DNA of 64,000 bases from Aureibacillus halotolerans (GCF_004363045.1 NZ_SNYJ01000001.1:1-64000); one strand, 5' to 3'. Counted from the stretch's first letter, positions 33,930-43,474 are shown. Translations and numbers: made by a program. Notes: generated from the letters alone by a model not told the origin.

Positions 33930-35405
33930 TTACTCATTGTATTCATCAATGACATCTGATCCGCCTTCATTTTTCCACGCTTCGATAGCTGCATCAAAGC
34001 CTGCTTCATCTGTCTGACCGAGAATATATTGATACGTTGCATCATCAATAATTTGCTGCAAACTTTGTGATCTCGAATCAAACGTTTCAGAAATACGTCC
34101 AATGGTTGGATTATGAACAAGGTAGTTGTTGTTGTCCTTGTAAAGTTCATATGCTTTTGTTGTTGGTGCATAATCATAATGACCTTCATAGCGTCCATTT
34201 GTTTCAGGCTCACCGATTTCAAGCGGTGTGTACGGTTTGATCTCATTGTTGATAGAAACGGTATTTTCTTCTAGAAGCTTTGCTTTTCCGTCAACCAATT
34301 CATAATGTTCGCCTTCAATTCCCCAAATGAGCAAGTTTGCCCCTTCTGGAGACATGAGGTAATCATAAAATTCCAATATTTTTTTCAGTTCATTTTCATT
34401 CTCTACTGCCGATTTAGGAAACAAGATAAGACTTCCATAGCCTGGGATGGAGCGAGTTGTATATTCACCATGTGGACCTTCAACATAATTGTGCACGTCG
34501 AATTCGACATCAGGGTTTAACGCTTTCGCATCATCATAAATCCCTTGTACATCCGCCATAGAACCGATATACGCCCCAGCAGTGCCATTTTTCAGCATTT
34601 CCTGTTGATCAGCTTTGCTTGTTACAGGGGCATCTTTGTTAATATATCCATTGTCATAAATCTTTTTAAAATAATCCATTGTTTGCTTGTATTCAGGAAA
34701 CATAAACTCCGGAAGCAGTTTGCCATCTTTCTCACCCCAAAGATTAGGTGACCCGAACCATGCTGTGACCGTATTGAATGTCCCCAGATTTCCTCGGTCC
34801 GTCAATCCAATGGTATCGTCCTTACCATTGCCATCTGGATCATCCTCAGTGAATGCACGCAACATTTCATAAAATTCATCTGTTGTCGTTGGTGCTTCTA
34901 TGCCAAGAGCATCTGCCCAATCCTTTCGATAAATAATGCCAGTACGTGATAGCGGTCTTCCGGCATATAATGAGTACAATTTGCCCTCAACTTTTTGATT
35001 TTCTAATATGTCATCATTTAATTTGCTGAGGTTCTCATAATCATCAATATAAGGTCCGACTTCCCAGAATTGATCATCACGTACAGCTTCTCGAAGCTGA
35101 GAAAATTCATGATTTTTCACAAGAACAACCTCTGGAACCGTTCCAGTAACAAAAGCCGTGTTCATTTTCTCTCCGTAATTATTGTCAGGAACCCATTGGA
35201 TTTCCAACTCCGTATTTGTCGCCTCTTCAATCAATTTCTCAAGCCGCTCATTTGGTACTTCAGCGGTATGGAGATTTAACAATAATGAGAAAGAAAATGG
35301 ACCATCACTGCCTCCCTCACTAGTTGAAGCGCTTTCATTATTTCCACATGCAACGATGACCAATAGACATGCAATGAGAATCAACTTTACCCATATTGAA
35401 CGCAT
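33930..35405 (-). CDS. LipO-type extracellular sugar-binding lipoprotein (orphan)
   Basis: A carbohydrate ABC transporter binding protein of 491 residues. The N-terminal signal ends at lipobox VIVAC (Cys at about 20), followed by a Ser/Gly-rich linker. The mature part shows the LipO/YtcQ-like pattern, including ELEIQWVPDNNYGEKMN, GRPLSRTGIIYRKDWADALGI, a calcium-like DDPDGNGKDDTIG loop, and MSPEGANLLIWGIEGEHYE. This resembles the binding protein encoded at 48-50 kb. No permease genes are next to it, so it must pair with permeases elsewhere, possibly the set at 50-52 kb. Confidence 0.85.
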   Translation of the reverse strand: MRSIWVKLILIACLLVIVACGNNESASTSEGGSDGPFSFSLLLNLHTAEVPNERLEKLIEEATNTELEIQWVPDNNYGEKMNTAFVTGTVPEVVLVKNHEFSQLREAVRDDQFWEVGPYIDDYENLSKLNDDILENQKVEGKLYSLYAGRPLSRTGIIYRKDWADALGIEAPTTTDEFYEMLRAFTEDDPDGNGKDDTIGLTDRGNLGTFNTVTAWFGSPNLWGEKDGKLLPEFMFPEYKQTMDYFKKIYDNGYINKDAPVTSKADQQEMLKNGTAGAYIGSMADVQGIYDDAKALNPDVEFDVHNYVEGPHGEYTTRSIPGYGSLILFPKSAVENENELKKILEFYDYLMSPEGANLLIWGIEGEHYELVDGKAKLLEENTVSINNEIKPYTPLEIGEPETNGRYEGHYDYAPTTKAYELYKDNNNYLVHNPTIGRISETFDSRSQSLQQIIDDATYQYILGQTDEAGFDAAIEAWKNEGGSDVIDEYNE

Positions 35406-35722
35406 AGGCTCCCCCTCTATTCCGTTTTATACATGCACAACCATCCTTATCGGATGACTGAATTTTACCACTTCACACACTAGTATTACAATAGGTTTAG
35501 ATAATTTTATAGGTATAAGATCCTTCGAAATTAAATTAATGAATAAATATTGTATTAGATTACCAAAAAATCCAAAAAAAAAAAAAACGGTATGCTGCAA
35601 TCTTTTGCTAGTGGCCGCTTTTGTTTGCAAGATCATCTAGTCGCATGAAAATAAGTAGAATAGATTGTGCTTTTAAGCTGAACATTGTTTCCAAAATGTT
35701 TTCGATGTGACTTTCATTCCTC
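35406..35722. other. AT-rich intergenic region
   Basis: Contains a long homopolymeric A tract (about 35574-35587) and otherwise AT-rich sequence that would carry the promoter of the binding-protein gene on the minus strand. No gene or clear -35/-10 pair is apparent. Confidence 0.45.
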
Positions 35723-35886
35723 TAAGGCGTGTCTTAAAACTTGCTCAGAGGCATCTGTCACCGCCTTTTCATCCTTACCTGCGTTTCTTTTTTTGACGTA
35801 CGCCCGGTACGACTGCGAAAAAACGCCTTGCTTGGAACGAAAATTCGGCAACATCTGCTCCCTTCTGAGTACTCAGACACACCCTA
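35723..35886. mobile_element. MITE-like element with TA-initiated inverted ends
   Basis: A 164-bp segment bounded by TAAGGCGTGTCT on the left and AGACACACCCTA on the right, imperfect 12-bp inverted repeats that both begin with TA. It has no transposase. The TA ends fit mobilisation by an IS630/Tc1-type transposase, such as the one whose tail lies at the left edge of the window, and the motif at 93-126 matches its right end. The right boundary supplies the TAG stop of the adjacent gene remnant. Internal GTACG-CCCGGTACG sequence can also fold. Confidence 0.6.
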
Positions 35887-36240
35887 GTAATATTTGTAGA
35901 GGACCTGTGTTCCCTTTTCACTGAATCCTTTCTCTGCCAGAGTTTCGTACATTGAATGACTAAGCGACACACCTGGCATCCTTAAACCCAATTCCGCTGC
36001 TGACTCAATGGCAATCGCCATATCCTTAATGAAGTGCTTCACGTAAAAACCTGGCTCATAGTTATCTTTTATAATGCGTGGCGCAAGCTGACTCAATGAC
36101 CAACTCCCTGCGGCACCGCTATCAATGCTTTTTAAGACGGTTTCTGCATCGAGGCCTGCTTGCCGTGCATATGCCAAAGCCTCGCTCATGCCGATCATCG
36201 TTGACGCAATAGCCACTTGATTGCACATTTTGTTGCCACA
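35884..36240 (-). pseudogene. 3-hydroxyisobutyrate-dehydrogenase-like gene, C-terminal domain only
   Basis: About 118 residues correspond to the all-helical C-terminal domain of beta-hydroxyacid dehydrogenases: KMCNQVAIASTMIGMSEALAYARQAGLD, DSGAAGSWSLSQLAPRI, YVKHFIKDMAIAIESA. The N-terminal NAD-binding Rossmann domain and the catalytic-lysine lead-in are absent; sequence before CGNKMCNQ is unrelated. There is no ribosome site before the nominal GTG start. The stop codon TAG is formed by the first bases of the MITE-like element. It therefore looks like a deletion remnant. Confidence 0.8.
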
Positions 36241-36450
36241 ATCGCTCACTTCTGCTCGCTGCTTTGCTTTATCTGGCGTTTGTCACTATAGTATCTTCTT
36301 TATTTCAGTCTTGCTTTCACGCTACCAATGGAGAGATGATGTGCTCGCACAAAGTTGGAAAACTTCCTATTGCCATTGAACCTTTTGTCCTATATGATAA
36401 TGTATTATTACTGACACTTTTAACGTGTCTAGGAGTGGGGGAGTTCAATA

Positions 36451-37005
36451 GTGGGGAAGCAAGGGTTATCAACAAAAACAATTGTAGCTATTGGGATAGG
36501 AACAGCAGTATTTGTCATCCTAGGCAGATTTGTCACATTGCCATCCGGGGTACCTAACACAAACATTGATACAGCCTATGCCTTTCTTGCTCTAATGGGG
36601 GTTCTTTTTGGCCCTTTGGCTGGTTTTTTGATCGGTTTACTTGGGCATGCATTAAAAGACGCTGTTTTCTTCGGAAGCATTTGGTGGAGCTGGGTCATCT
36701 GTTCTGGCTTGGTCGGTTTATTTTTTGGTTTAGCAGGACTGCGTTTAAAGGTCCGCGTTGGTGAATTTACGACAAGAGGAATCATTTTGTTTAATGTCGT
36801 GCAAATCATCGGTCAATTGCTAGCTTGGTTTGTCATTGCTCCATTACTTGATATCTTGATTTATGCCGAGCCTGCCAATAAAGTATTTTTGCAGGGTGCT
36901 GTTGCTGGAACAGCAAATATCGTTACAGTTGGTGTCCTCGGGACGTTGTTGATTGCAGCCTATGCAAAAACACGAAATCGATCGGGCAGCTTACAAAAGG
37001 AATAG
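36451..37005 (+). CDS. ECF transporter substrate-binding (S) component, UPF0397 type
   Basis: A 184-residue integral membrane vitamin-binding subunit with five to six helices. Typical UPF0397 sequence is seen: [43 protein letters not shown] is split by the membrane, followed by [18 protein letters not shown] and [15 protein letters not shown]. Members are annotated variously as riboflavin or HMP/thiamine S components, so the substrate is open. No riboswitch could be recognised in the 200 bases upstream. The GTG start has GGGGGAG seven bases upstream. It forms an operon with the double ATPase and T component. Confidence 0.85.
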   Translation: MGKQGLSTKTIVAIGIGTAVFVILGRFVTLPSGVPNTNIDTAYAFLALMGVLFGPLAGFLIGLLGHALKDAVFFGSIWWSWVICSGLVGLFFGLAGLRLKVRVGEFTTRGIILFNVVQIIGQLLAWFVIAPLLDILIYAEPANKVFLQGAVAGTANIVTVGVLGTLLIAAYAKTRNRSGSLQKE

Positions 37006-37057
37006 TCTTCTGCGTGAGCGACACTCATTGTTACAGAAGACAGCTGGGAGATTTCAG

Positions 37058-38767
37058 ATGACTACACCCGTGATTACATTTTCAGATTTCAGCTTTACGT
37101 ATCGATCTCAGGCAGAGCCTACGCTTAAAAACATTAATCTATCCATATATAAAGGAGAAAAAGTGCTTATTATTGGTCCTTCAGGATCGGGCAAAAGCAC
37201 TCTTTCTCATTGTATCAATGGGCTTGTCCCATTCTCTTATGAAGGAACGAGCACTGGTAATCTAAAGATTTCAGGTATGGAAACAAAATCAATGAGCTTA
37301 TCAGCACTGTCAAAACAGGTCGGTACCGTTTTGCAGGATCCTGATAGTCAATTTATTGGGTTAACTGTAGGTGAGGACATTGCCTTCTCGCTTGAAAACG
37401 ATGCGGTTGAACAAAGTGAGATGCACGAACGTGTCGAACAGGCAGCAAAGCTTGTCGGCATGGAGCTTATGCTGACGAAACGATTATTTGAACTTTCTGG
37501 TGGCCAAAAGCAGCGGGTTGCCCTAGCCGGCGTACTTGTCGATGATGTTGACGTATTGTTATTTGATGAGCCGCTTGCGAACCTTGATCCACGCGCTGGC
37601 AAAGAAGCAATGGAGCTTATTGATCGTATTCACACCGAAACCGACACAACGCTCATTATTATTGAACACCGACTGGAAGATGTTTTGCATATTGATATCG
37701 ATCGAGTCATTGTCATAAATGACGGTTGCATCGTTGGGGATATGCCACCAGACGAGCTGATGGTCTCTCCACTACTTGATGAGTGCAATATTCGAAAACC
37801 ATTGGCCATTAAAGCATTGCAATACGCGAACAGTCCATTGACGGTTGAGGATCGTCCTAGTCAATTGAAACAACTTTCACAGCAGCGGCATTCCCAGCAC
37901 CTCGTTAACTGGTTGAATACACAAGGGATGAATGCCCCGCAGGTCGCTAGAAAACCACTGCTTACGTTGGAGCAACTATCATTTGGCTATACTCAACCCT
38001 CTGAACAGCTCCTAAACATCTCCTTTTCTGTACACGCTGGTGAAATGATTAGTATAGTCGGACCTAATGGAGCAGGCAAATCAACACTTTCAAAGGTCAT
38101 TTCCGGGTTTCTAAAGCCCTCTAGCGGAACGATAACGTACAATGGTTCTCCGATAAACGATGACACGATTAAAGAACGGGCCGAGCAAGTTGGGCTTGTT
38201 TTACAGAATCCAAATCAAATGATTTCCAAACATATGATTATCGATGAGGTGGCCTTTGGACTAAAGCTGCGAAAGCTTCCTCCAGAGATCATTGAACAAA
38301 GAGTGAACGATGCGTTGCAAGTGTGTGGCTTGTATCCGTTTCGCAATTGGCCCATTAATGCTTTAAGCTTTGGTCAGAAGAAACGAGTGACCATTGCCTC
38401 CATCCTCGCCTTGCAGCCCGGACTCCTCATTGTAGATGAGCCTACAGCTGGTCAGGATTACAAGCATTATACAGAAATGATGGAATTTCTCTCTTCCTTA
38501 AGAGACCAAGGGGTCGGCATCCTTATGATTACCCACGATATGCATTTGATGATGGAATACACGACACGTGCGTTAGTGCTCGTAAATGGCAGGCTGGAAG
38601 CAGATATCTCACCTGCACGACTCATGAGTGATGAGACCTTAATGGAGAAAGCGCATTTAAAAGAAACTTCCTTGTATACGCTAGCGATGCAACATCACTT
38701 GTCCCCATTACAAATGGTCGAACGGTTTATTTCTGCTGACAAGGAGGCTCGTGCCAATGGCAGTTGA
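37058..38767 (+). CDS. ECF transporter energising ATPase with two ABC domains (YkoD-like)
   Basis: About 569 residues holding two complete ABC domains, equivalent to fused EcfA1 and EcfA2. Domain 1 has GPSGSGKST, LSGGQKQRV and VLLFDEPLANLDP; domain 2 (from about 305) has GPNGAGKST, a degenerate signature LSFGQKKRV and LLIVDEPTAGQD. A linker of about 70 residues joins them. The ATG at 37058 has GGGAG seven bases upstream. It lies 52 bases after the S-component gene and overlaps the T-component gene by 11 bases. Confidence 0.88.
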   Translation: MTTPVITFSDFSFTYRSQAEPTLKNINLSIYKGEKVLIIGPSGSGKSTLSHCINGLVPFSYEGTSTGNLKISGMETKSMSLSALSKQVGTVLQDPDSQFIGLTVGEDIAFSLENDAVEQSEMHERVEQAAKLVGMELMLTKRLFELSGGQKQRVALAGVLVDDVDVLLFDEPLANLDPRAGKEAMELIDRIHTETDTTLIIIEHRLEDVLHIDIDRVIVINDGCIVGDMPPDELMVSPLLDECNIRKPLAIKALQYANSPLTVEDRPSQLKQLSQQRHSQHLVNWLNTQGMNAPQVARKPLLTLEQLSFGYTQPSEQLLNISFSVHAGEMISIVGPNGAGKSTLSKVISGFLKPSSGTITYNGSPINDDTIKERAEQVGLVLQNPNQMISKHMIIDEVAFGLKLRKLPPEIIEQRVNDALQVCGLYPFRNWPINALSFGQKKRVTIASILALQPGLLIVDEPTAGQDYKHYTEMMEFLSSLRDQGVGILMITHDMHLMMEYTTRALVLVNGRLEADISPARLMSDETLMEKAHLKETSLYTLAMQHHLSPLQMVERFISADKEARANGS

Positions 38768-39587
38768 TATGCTTTCGTATATCGAACGTGATTCAATCAT
38801 TCACCGACTTAGTGGGACAACAAAGCTCATTGGGTTTTTGCTTTGGTCATCGGCGGCAATGCTGACATACGATACACGCGTCCTCATTTTTCTCTTTATT
38901 GCAAGCTTGATCCTGTTCAAGTCATCTCGTGTTTTATTTAAAGACATCTCTTTTTTGGTCTATTTTATGCTTATCTTTTTAAGCTTGAATACGATCGCAA
39001 TTTACCTATTTTCGCCTCAGGAGGGCGTTCGAATTTACGAGAGTTCGACGGTATTGATTCCCCTTGGAGGACACTTTGACCTGACTGCGGAGGAATTGTT
39101 CTACCTAGCGAATATCATGCTTAAATACATTACTGTCATCCCAGCAGCATTGCTGTTTATCGCAACAACCAACCCAAGTGAGTTTGCCTCCTCCCTTCAT
39201 CGAATCGGAGTGAACTATAAAATCGGGTATTCTATTTCCATTGCCATGCGCTATATTCCTGACATCCAACGCGATTACAGAACCATTGCGATGGCTCAGC
39301 AAGCACGAGGCATCGACCTTTCAAACAAAGAAAAACTTAGCAAACGGGTGAAGAATGCGTTAACGATTGTGACGCCGTTGATCTTTTCTAGCCTTGAACG
39401 TATCGAACAGATCAGCAATGTCATGGATTTACGAGGATTTGGCAAACAAAAAAAACGGACCTGGTATGCGGCCCGTTCTTTTCGGAAAAATGATGTCATT
39501 GCTTTGGTGATTATCGTGGTGTTCTTTTGTGCCTCTATGGTGATTACGTATTATGATGGAAGTCGCTTTTACAACCCGTTTCATTAA
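38757..39587 (+). CDS. ECF transporter transmembrane (T) component
   Basis: A 276-residue CbiQ/EcfT-family scaffold subunit coupling ATPases to the S component. Several N-terminal membrane helices precede the two Ala-Arg-Gly type coupling motifs: AMAQQARGIDL and VMDLRGFGK. A last hydrophobic helix (VIALVIIVVFFCASMVI) ends the protein. GGAGG lies nine bases before the ATG, which overlaps the ATPase end. It closes a complete group-type ECF importer operon. Confidence 0.88.
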   Translation: MAVDMLSYIERDSIIHRLSGTTKLIGFLLWSSAAMLTYDTRVLIFLFIASLILFKSSRVLFKDISFLVYFMLIFLSLNTIAIYLFSPQEGVRIYESSTVLIPLGGHFDLTAEELFYLANIMLKYITVIPAALLFIATTNPSEFASSLHRIGVNYKIGYSISIAMRYIPDIQRDYRTIAMAQQARGIDLSNKEKLSKRVKNALTIVTPLIFSSLERIEQISNVMDLRGFGKQKKRTWYAARSFRKNDVIALVIIVVFFCASMVITYYDGSRFYNPFH

Positions 39588-39677
39588 ACCCCCCTCGTGC
39601 CGGCCTTATGTTTGGTTGGCACACAGGCCTACTTAGGTTGTCCTAGTGACTTTTCCAATAACTTCGTTGGTTATGGT

Positions 39678-40800
39678 CGAAATTGAACCAACAAGGTCTA
39701 TCTCATTTCTTTCGTTCTTTACAAAAACCAAAAGCGGTAACTAGTGAGACGCCAGCAGCAAAGAAAACACGACGAGATCTTTTCGAGGTTAAGATGCGCT
39801 AAGGTGCACGGGAATGACGATCGCTCCGTCAACATACTGCGCTTTCAGTGGGGCACGGCTTCAGCTTCCTCGGAAAGCAGGCTTTCCGAGGGGATCTTCA
39901 GCTCGCGCTGATCCCACTAGAGTCTACGTATGTTGGCTACGCTGATGTTTGTTTCTGCGTACATTGTTTTATTGTGGCTGGTTATCGTATAGAGGGTAAA
40001 AAGCTGTGTTGCAACCAAATAAGGCAAGTAGTTGCAATGTTTCAAGGTAGATCACCTGGTGCCTTTTACACGAATGTCGTTTGGTGAAGGAATGCAGTGA
40101 AACCATAAAAAGTCGGTCTCATTTGATTCGTGCTTTATCATAAACCAAAAGCGACGACTAGTGAGACTCCTGCGGCAAAGAAAACACGACGAGATCTTTT
40201 CGAGGTTAAGATGCGCTAAGGTGCACGAGAATGACGATCGCTCCGTCAACATACTGCGCTTTCAGTGGGGCACGACTTCAGCTTCCTCGGAAAGCAGGCT
40301 TTCCGAGGGGATCTTCAGCTCGCGCTGATCCTACTAGAGTCTACGTATGTTGACTACGCTGATGTTTGTTTCTGCGTACATTGTTTTAATGTGGCGTGGT
40401 CTCGTATAGAGGGTAAAAAGCCGTGTGGCAACCACATAAGGCAAGTACGTGCACTGTTTCAAGGTAGATCACCTGGTGCCTTTTACACGAATGTCGTTTG
40501 GTAACTGTTGAAAATGAAACCAAAAAAGATCTTTCGCATTTCATTCGTTCTTTATCATAAACCAAAAACGGCTACTAATGAGACTCCTGCGACAAAGAAA
40601 ACACGATGAGGTCTTCTCGAATCGATGTTGCACTTGTACCCGAAGGGTGAAAAGAAAACACGATGAGGTCTTCTCGAATCGATGTTGCACTTGTACCCGA
40701 AGGGTGAAAAGAAAACACGATGAAATCCTTTCGAGTCGATGTTGCACTTGTACCCTTTAGGGTGAAAGCGAACGTATAGCCGTTTGGCTATAGAAAAATG
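39678..40800. repeat. Three tandem 417-bp repeat units (third diverged and truncated)
   Basis: The landmark GAAAACACGA occurs at 39763, 40180 and 40597, exactly 417 bases apart. Each unit begins with an AAACCAAAAGCGGCGACTAG-like stretch and GTGAGACTCCTGCGGCAAAG-type sequence that resembles dispersed repeats common in Bacillaceae. Units 1 and 2 are nearly identical and contain perfect hairpin CCTCGGAAAGCAGGCTTTCC-GAGG. Unit 3 keeps the first about 100 bases, then changes into a 57-bp array. Predicted 79-residue frames in units 1 and 2 differ mostly at amino-acid-changing positions, so they are not genes. This fills the gap between the ECF operon and the SDR gene. Confidence 0.8.
40597..40767. 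repeat. 57-bp tandem repeat, 3 units
   Basis: Units begin with GAAAACACGATGA at 40597, 40654 and 40711 and contain TCGAATCGATGTTGCACTTG and CCCGAAGGGTG, the latter a small hairpin. The third unit has TTCGAGTCGATG and CCCTTTAGGGTG, as in the copy at 5750-5890. The 57-bp period gives an open minus-strand repeat frame, but there is no ribosome site or start context. Confidence 0.85.
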
Positions 40801-40882
40801 TTTTCCCGCAGTTAACTTGTGCGAAAACAAGAACTATAACTCATCCTGAATAAAATAAGACCTACGTTACCTGATAGGGGCA

Positions 40883-41629
40883 CTAGCTCATTAACGTTCC
40901 ACCGTTCACATTAATGGATTGACCCGTAATAAAATCTGACATGCTTGATGCAAGAAAAACCGCGGTTTCAGCGACATGCTTCGGTTCCCCTATGCGACCG
41001 AGAGGAATTTTTTCTAGTACCGTTTGCCGGTATTCATCAGTCCATTGCTTGCTCATATCGGTCTCAATAGGACCTGGGCAGATCGCATTGACATAAATTT
41101 GATGTGGGGCCATCTCAAGGGCAAGGTGCTTCGTTAAATAATCGACGCCTGCCTTAGAAGCCCCGTACGAAGGCGCGGCATTTCGATGTGGCGCTTTCGC
41201 GGCGGTCGAGCTCACATTAATAATCTTCCCTGCCCGATTTTCTATCATTAATGGTAACACAGCTTGGCAAAAGTAAAGTGTCCCATTTAAATTGACATCC
41301 ATGACCCGTTGCCAATCGTCAATCGACATCTCAAGTGTCGTGCTACGTTGGTTAATGCCTGCATTATTGACAAGGATATCGATTGTTCCATAATGGATCT
41401 TCGCTTCCTCTATCGTAGCCTGCGCCGTTTCTGCAAGTGAAGCGTCTCCTACGTAATAGATACAATCAACACCACGTTTTTTGACTTCTTCCACTCTCTC
41501 TTTGAGAAGGTCCTCGTTTGTCCCAGTAATCATCAACGATGCGCCTTCATCAGCGAGTCCAAGTGCAATGGCTCTCCCGATGCCTCTACTCGCTCCTGTC
41601 ACCACTGCTGTTTTCCCTGTCAGTCGCAT
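40883..41629 (-). CDS. FabG-like short-chain dehydrogenase/reductase
   Basis: A 248-residue classical SDR. It shows TGASRGIGRAIA, NNAGINQRS, catalytic S in INVSSTAAKAP, SYGASKAGV (Y-x-x-x-K) and PGPIETDM, with a C-terminal GQSINVNGGTLMS. It is similar to 3-oxoacyl-ACP reductase and sugar or gluconate dehydrogenases; a stand-alone gene far from fatty-acid genes suggests a catabolic or general reductase. AGAGGTGA precedes the ATG. Confidence 0.85.
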   Translation of the reverse strand: MRLTGKTAVVTGASRGIGRAIALGLADEGASLMITGTNEDLLKERVEEVKKRGVDCIYYVGDASLAETAQATIEEAKIHYGTIDILVNNAGINQRSTTLEMSIDDWQRVMDVNLNGTLYFCQAVLPLMIENRAGKIINVSSTAAKAPHRNAAPSYGASKAGVDYLTKHLALEMAPHQIYVNAICPGPIETDMSKQWTDEYRQTVLEKIPLGRIGEPKHVAETAVFLASSMSDFITGQSINVNGGTLMS

Positions 41630-41920
41630 AGCTTTTTTTCACCTCTTTCATTCCCCGTTCTTTGTTCTACGTCCAAATGCGTTATATGTCCCCTGCCTCA
41701 ATGAATGCATGCGTCATCACTCTCTGTTCCGTTTTAAAACATCTCCTATTACTATATCAAAAACGTCTGAAAACAGGAAATCTTGTCTTCTCTGTTCACC
41801 ACAACCAAAAGTAAACGCATTATGGTAGGATGATAGAAAGTACTTTTGTACAGACATTGATAGAAGTGGAGGTACGTCTTTGTTTCTGATCTAAAGCATT
41901 AGTAGGCAAAGGCAACTTAT

Positions 41921-42826
41921 ATGAAGGATACATTACTCTTAATTGATGGATTTAATTTACTAAGCAGAGGGTATTTTGCAACAGCTTATGGAAAACCGGA
42001 AGACGAATTGCCGCGCAATGAACAAGGGCTTCTAATTAATGGGGTACGTGTCTTCATCCAAAAACTCATGCGCCTCATTGCTGATTATGAATGCACGCAT
42101 GTTGTCGTCACATGGGATGTGAAGCGTGAGGAAACGACGCGAAGACAGGAGCATGCCTTTTATAAAGCCTCTCGTGAAGAGCTCCCATCTCCCCTTCTCG
42201 AACAATTTGAAACAACACAGGCTGTGCTTACTGCATTAGGCATTGAACAGTTGACGCACCCGCCTTTTGAAGCAGATGACATTATTGGTACATTATCCTA
42301 CCGATGGACAGAGGACGCTCGAGGCATGTGTTTTGTCTATAGCAATGACAAGGACCTTTACCAGCTGCTAAATGAGACAAGTGCACAAATCCTTGCTCAG
42401 AAAAAACAAGAGCTGGTCTATCGTGTCGAGCATTTTGTTGAAGAATTTGGCGTCACTCCTGAGCGTTGGGTCGATATTAAGGCTTTGCTCGGGGATAAAA
42501 GTGACAACCTCCCTGGATGTCATGGCATCGGACCAAAATCGGCTCTACCACTCATTCAGCGCTATGGATCTGTTGAAGAGCTATACGCACAAATTGATGA
42601 ACTAGATGACACACTTAAAAAACATCAGAAAAAACTCATTGCAGGGTATGAAGATGTTCTCGTCACCAAGTCGCTTGCACAGATTCAATGCCGCATTCCT
42701 ACGCTTCAGGAGGTAGACATGGACAGCTTTTTGATTGATCTTCCAGAAGAACTATTTTATGAGATGACGGCAGCCTACGGCATAAAAGCGGTATACCCAG
42801 ATACGCTTCGCCCGAGGCTTGTTTAA
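41921..42826 (+). CDS. ypcP: 5'-3' exonuclease/flap endonuclease, YpcP (FenA)-like
   Basis: A stand-alone homologue of the DNA polymerase I 5'-nuclease domain, 301 residues, expected to remove RNA primers and flaps. Metal-binding acidic clusters are visible: LLIDGFNLL at the N-terminus, VVTWDVKREETTRRQ, PPFEADDIIGTL with YSNDKDLYQLL, and ALLGDKSDNLPGCHGIGPKSA, which also gives the helix-hairpin-helix DNA-binding motif. The gene is followed after 12 bases by a DNA glycosylase gene, forming a small DNA-repair operon. Confidence 0.88.
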   Translation: MKDTLLLIDGFNLLSRGYFATAYGKPEDELPRNEQGLLINGVRVFIQKLMRLIADYECTHVVVTWDVKREETTRRQEHAFYKASREELPSPLLEQFETTQAVLTALGIEQLTHPPFEADDIIGTLSYRWTEDARGMCFVYSNDKDLYQLLNETSAQILAQKKQELVYRVEHFVEEFGVTPERWVDIKALLGDKSDNLPGCHGIGPKSALPLIQRYGSVEELYAQIDELDDTLKKHQKKLIAGYEDVLVTKSLAQIQCRIPTLQEVDMDSFLIDLPEELFYEMTAAYGIKAVYPDTLRPRLV

Positions 42827-42838
42827 AGGAGGAAATGC

Positions 42839-43474
42839 ATGAGTATACATCCTTTGCCACGTACTTTTTATGAACGACCAACATTGCTTGTCGCCGAGGA
42901 GCTCATTGGCAAACATCTCATTCATAAAACCACAGAAGGTGAATTTTCAGGAAAAATTGTTGAAGTTGAGGCGTATAAAGGGCCAGAAGACCGTGCCTCG
43001 CATACGTTTGGCAATCGACGCACCGACCGTAATGAAGCGATGTTCGGTCCCGCTGGTCACGCGTATGTGTACATTAGCTACGGGATGCACCAGTGCATGA
43101 ATTGTGTCACTGTTGGCGAAGGGTCTCCTGAAGGCATCCTCATTCGGGCATTAGAGCCCCGCTCACCGCTCGATTTGATTGCAAAACGGCGTTTTGGCGT
43201 ATCATGGAATGAGCTGACGCCAGCACAACAACGCAACACAACCAATGGGCCCGGAAAACTAACGCAGGCGTTTGGCATTACCCGCGAGGCCGATAATAAA
43301 AGAGATCTAACCGACCATTCAACACTGTTTGTTGTTGATTTAGGGGATGCCCCTTCCATCGTTGGCACGACACGCAGAATTGGGATTGATCATAGTGGGG
43401 AAGCCGTTAATTACCCTTGGCGATTCTATGAACATGGCAACCCATTCGTGCTTAAGAAGCATTTGCCTAAATAA
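42839..43474 (+). CDS. DNA-3-methyladenine glycosylase, AAG/MPG type
   Basis: Excises alkylated and deaminated purines. The 211 residues match AAG enzymes: RPTLLVAEELIGKHL, IVEVEAYKGPEDRASH with the catalytic Glu, RNEAMFGPAGHAYVYISYGMH and the late NGPGKLTQAFGIT. AAAGGAGG precedes the ATG. It is the second gene after ypcP, so the two repair functions are probably co-expressed. Confidence 0.92.
   Translation: MSIHPLPRTFYERPTLLVAEELIGKHLIHKTTEGEFSGKIVEVEAYKGPEDRASHTFGNRRTDRNEAMFGPAGHAYVYISYGMHQCMNCVTVGEGSPEGILIRALEPRSPLDLIAKRRFGVSWNELTPAQQRNTTNGPGKLTQAFGITREADNKRDLTDHSTLFVVDLGDAPSIVGTTRRIGIDHSGEAVNYPWRFYEHGNPFVLKKHLPK

Noticed and set aside
36250-36450. Possible riboswitch before the ECF transporter genes
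   Set aside because: Conserved TPP, FMN, cobalamin and preQ1 motifs were looked for by eye and not found; only a weak promoter-like stretch is present.
39848-40504. Two similar 79-codon frames in 417-bp units 1 and 2
   Set aside because: Differences between the two copies mostly change amino acids and neither has a ribosome site; they follow from the repeat itself.
40541-40830. Repetitive minus-strand frames in the 57-bp array
   Set aside because: 57 is a multiple of three, so any open frame repeats automatically; no start context and low-complexity product.
39588-40882. CRISPR array
   Set aside because: Repeats are 57 or 417 bp, contiguous without unique spacers, and no cas genes are nearby.
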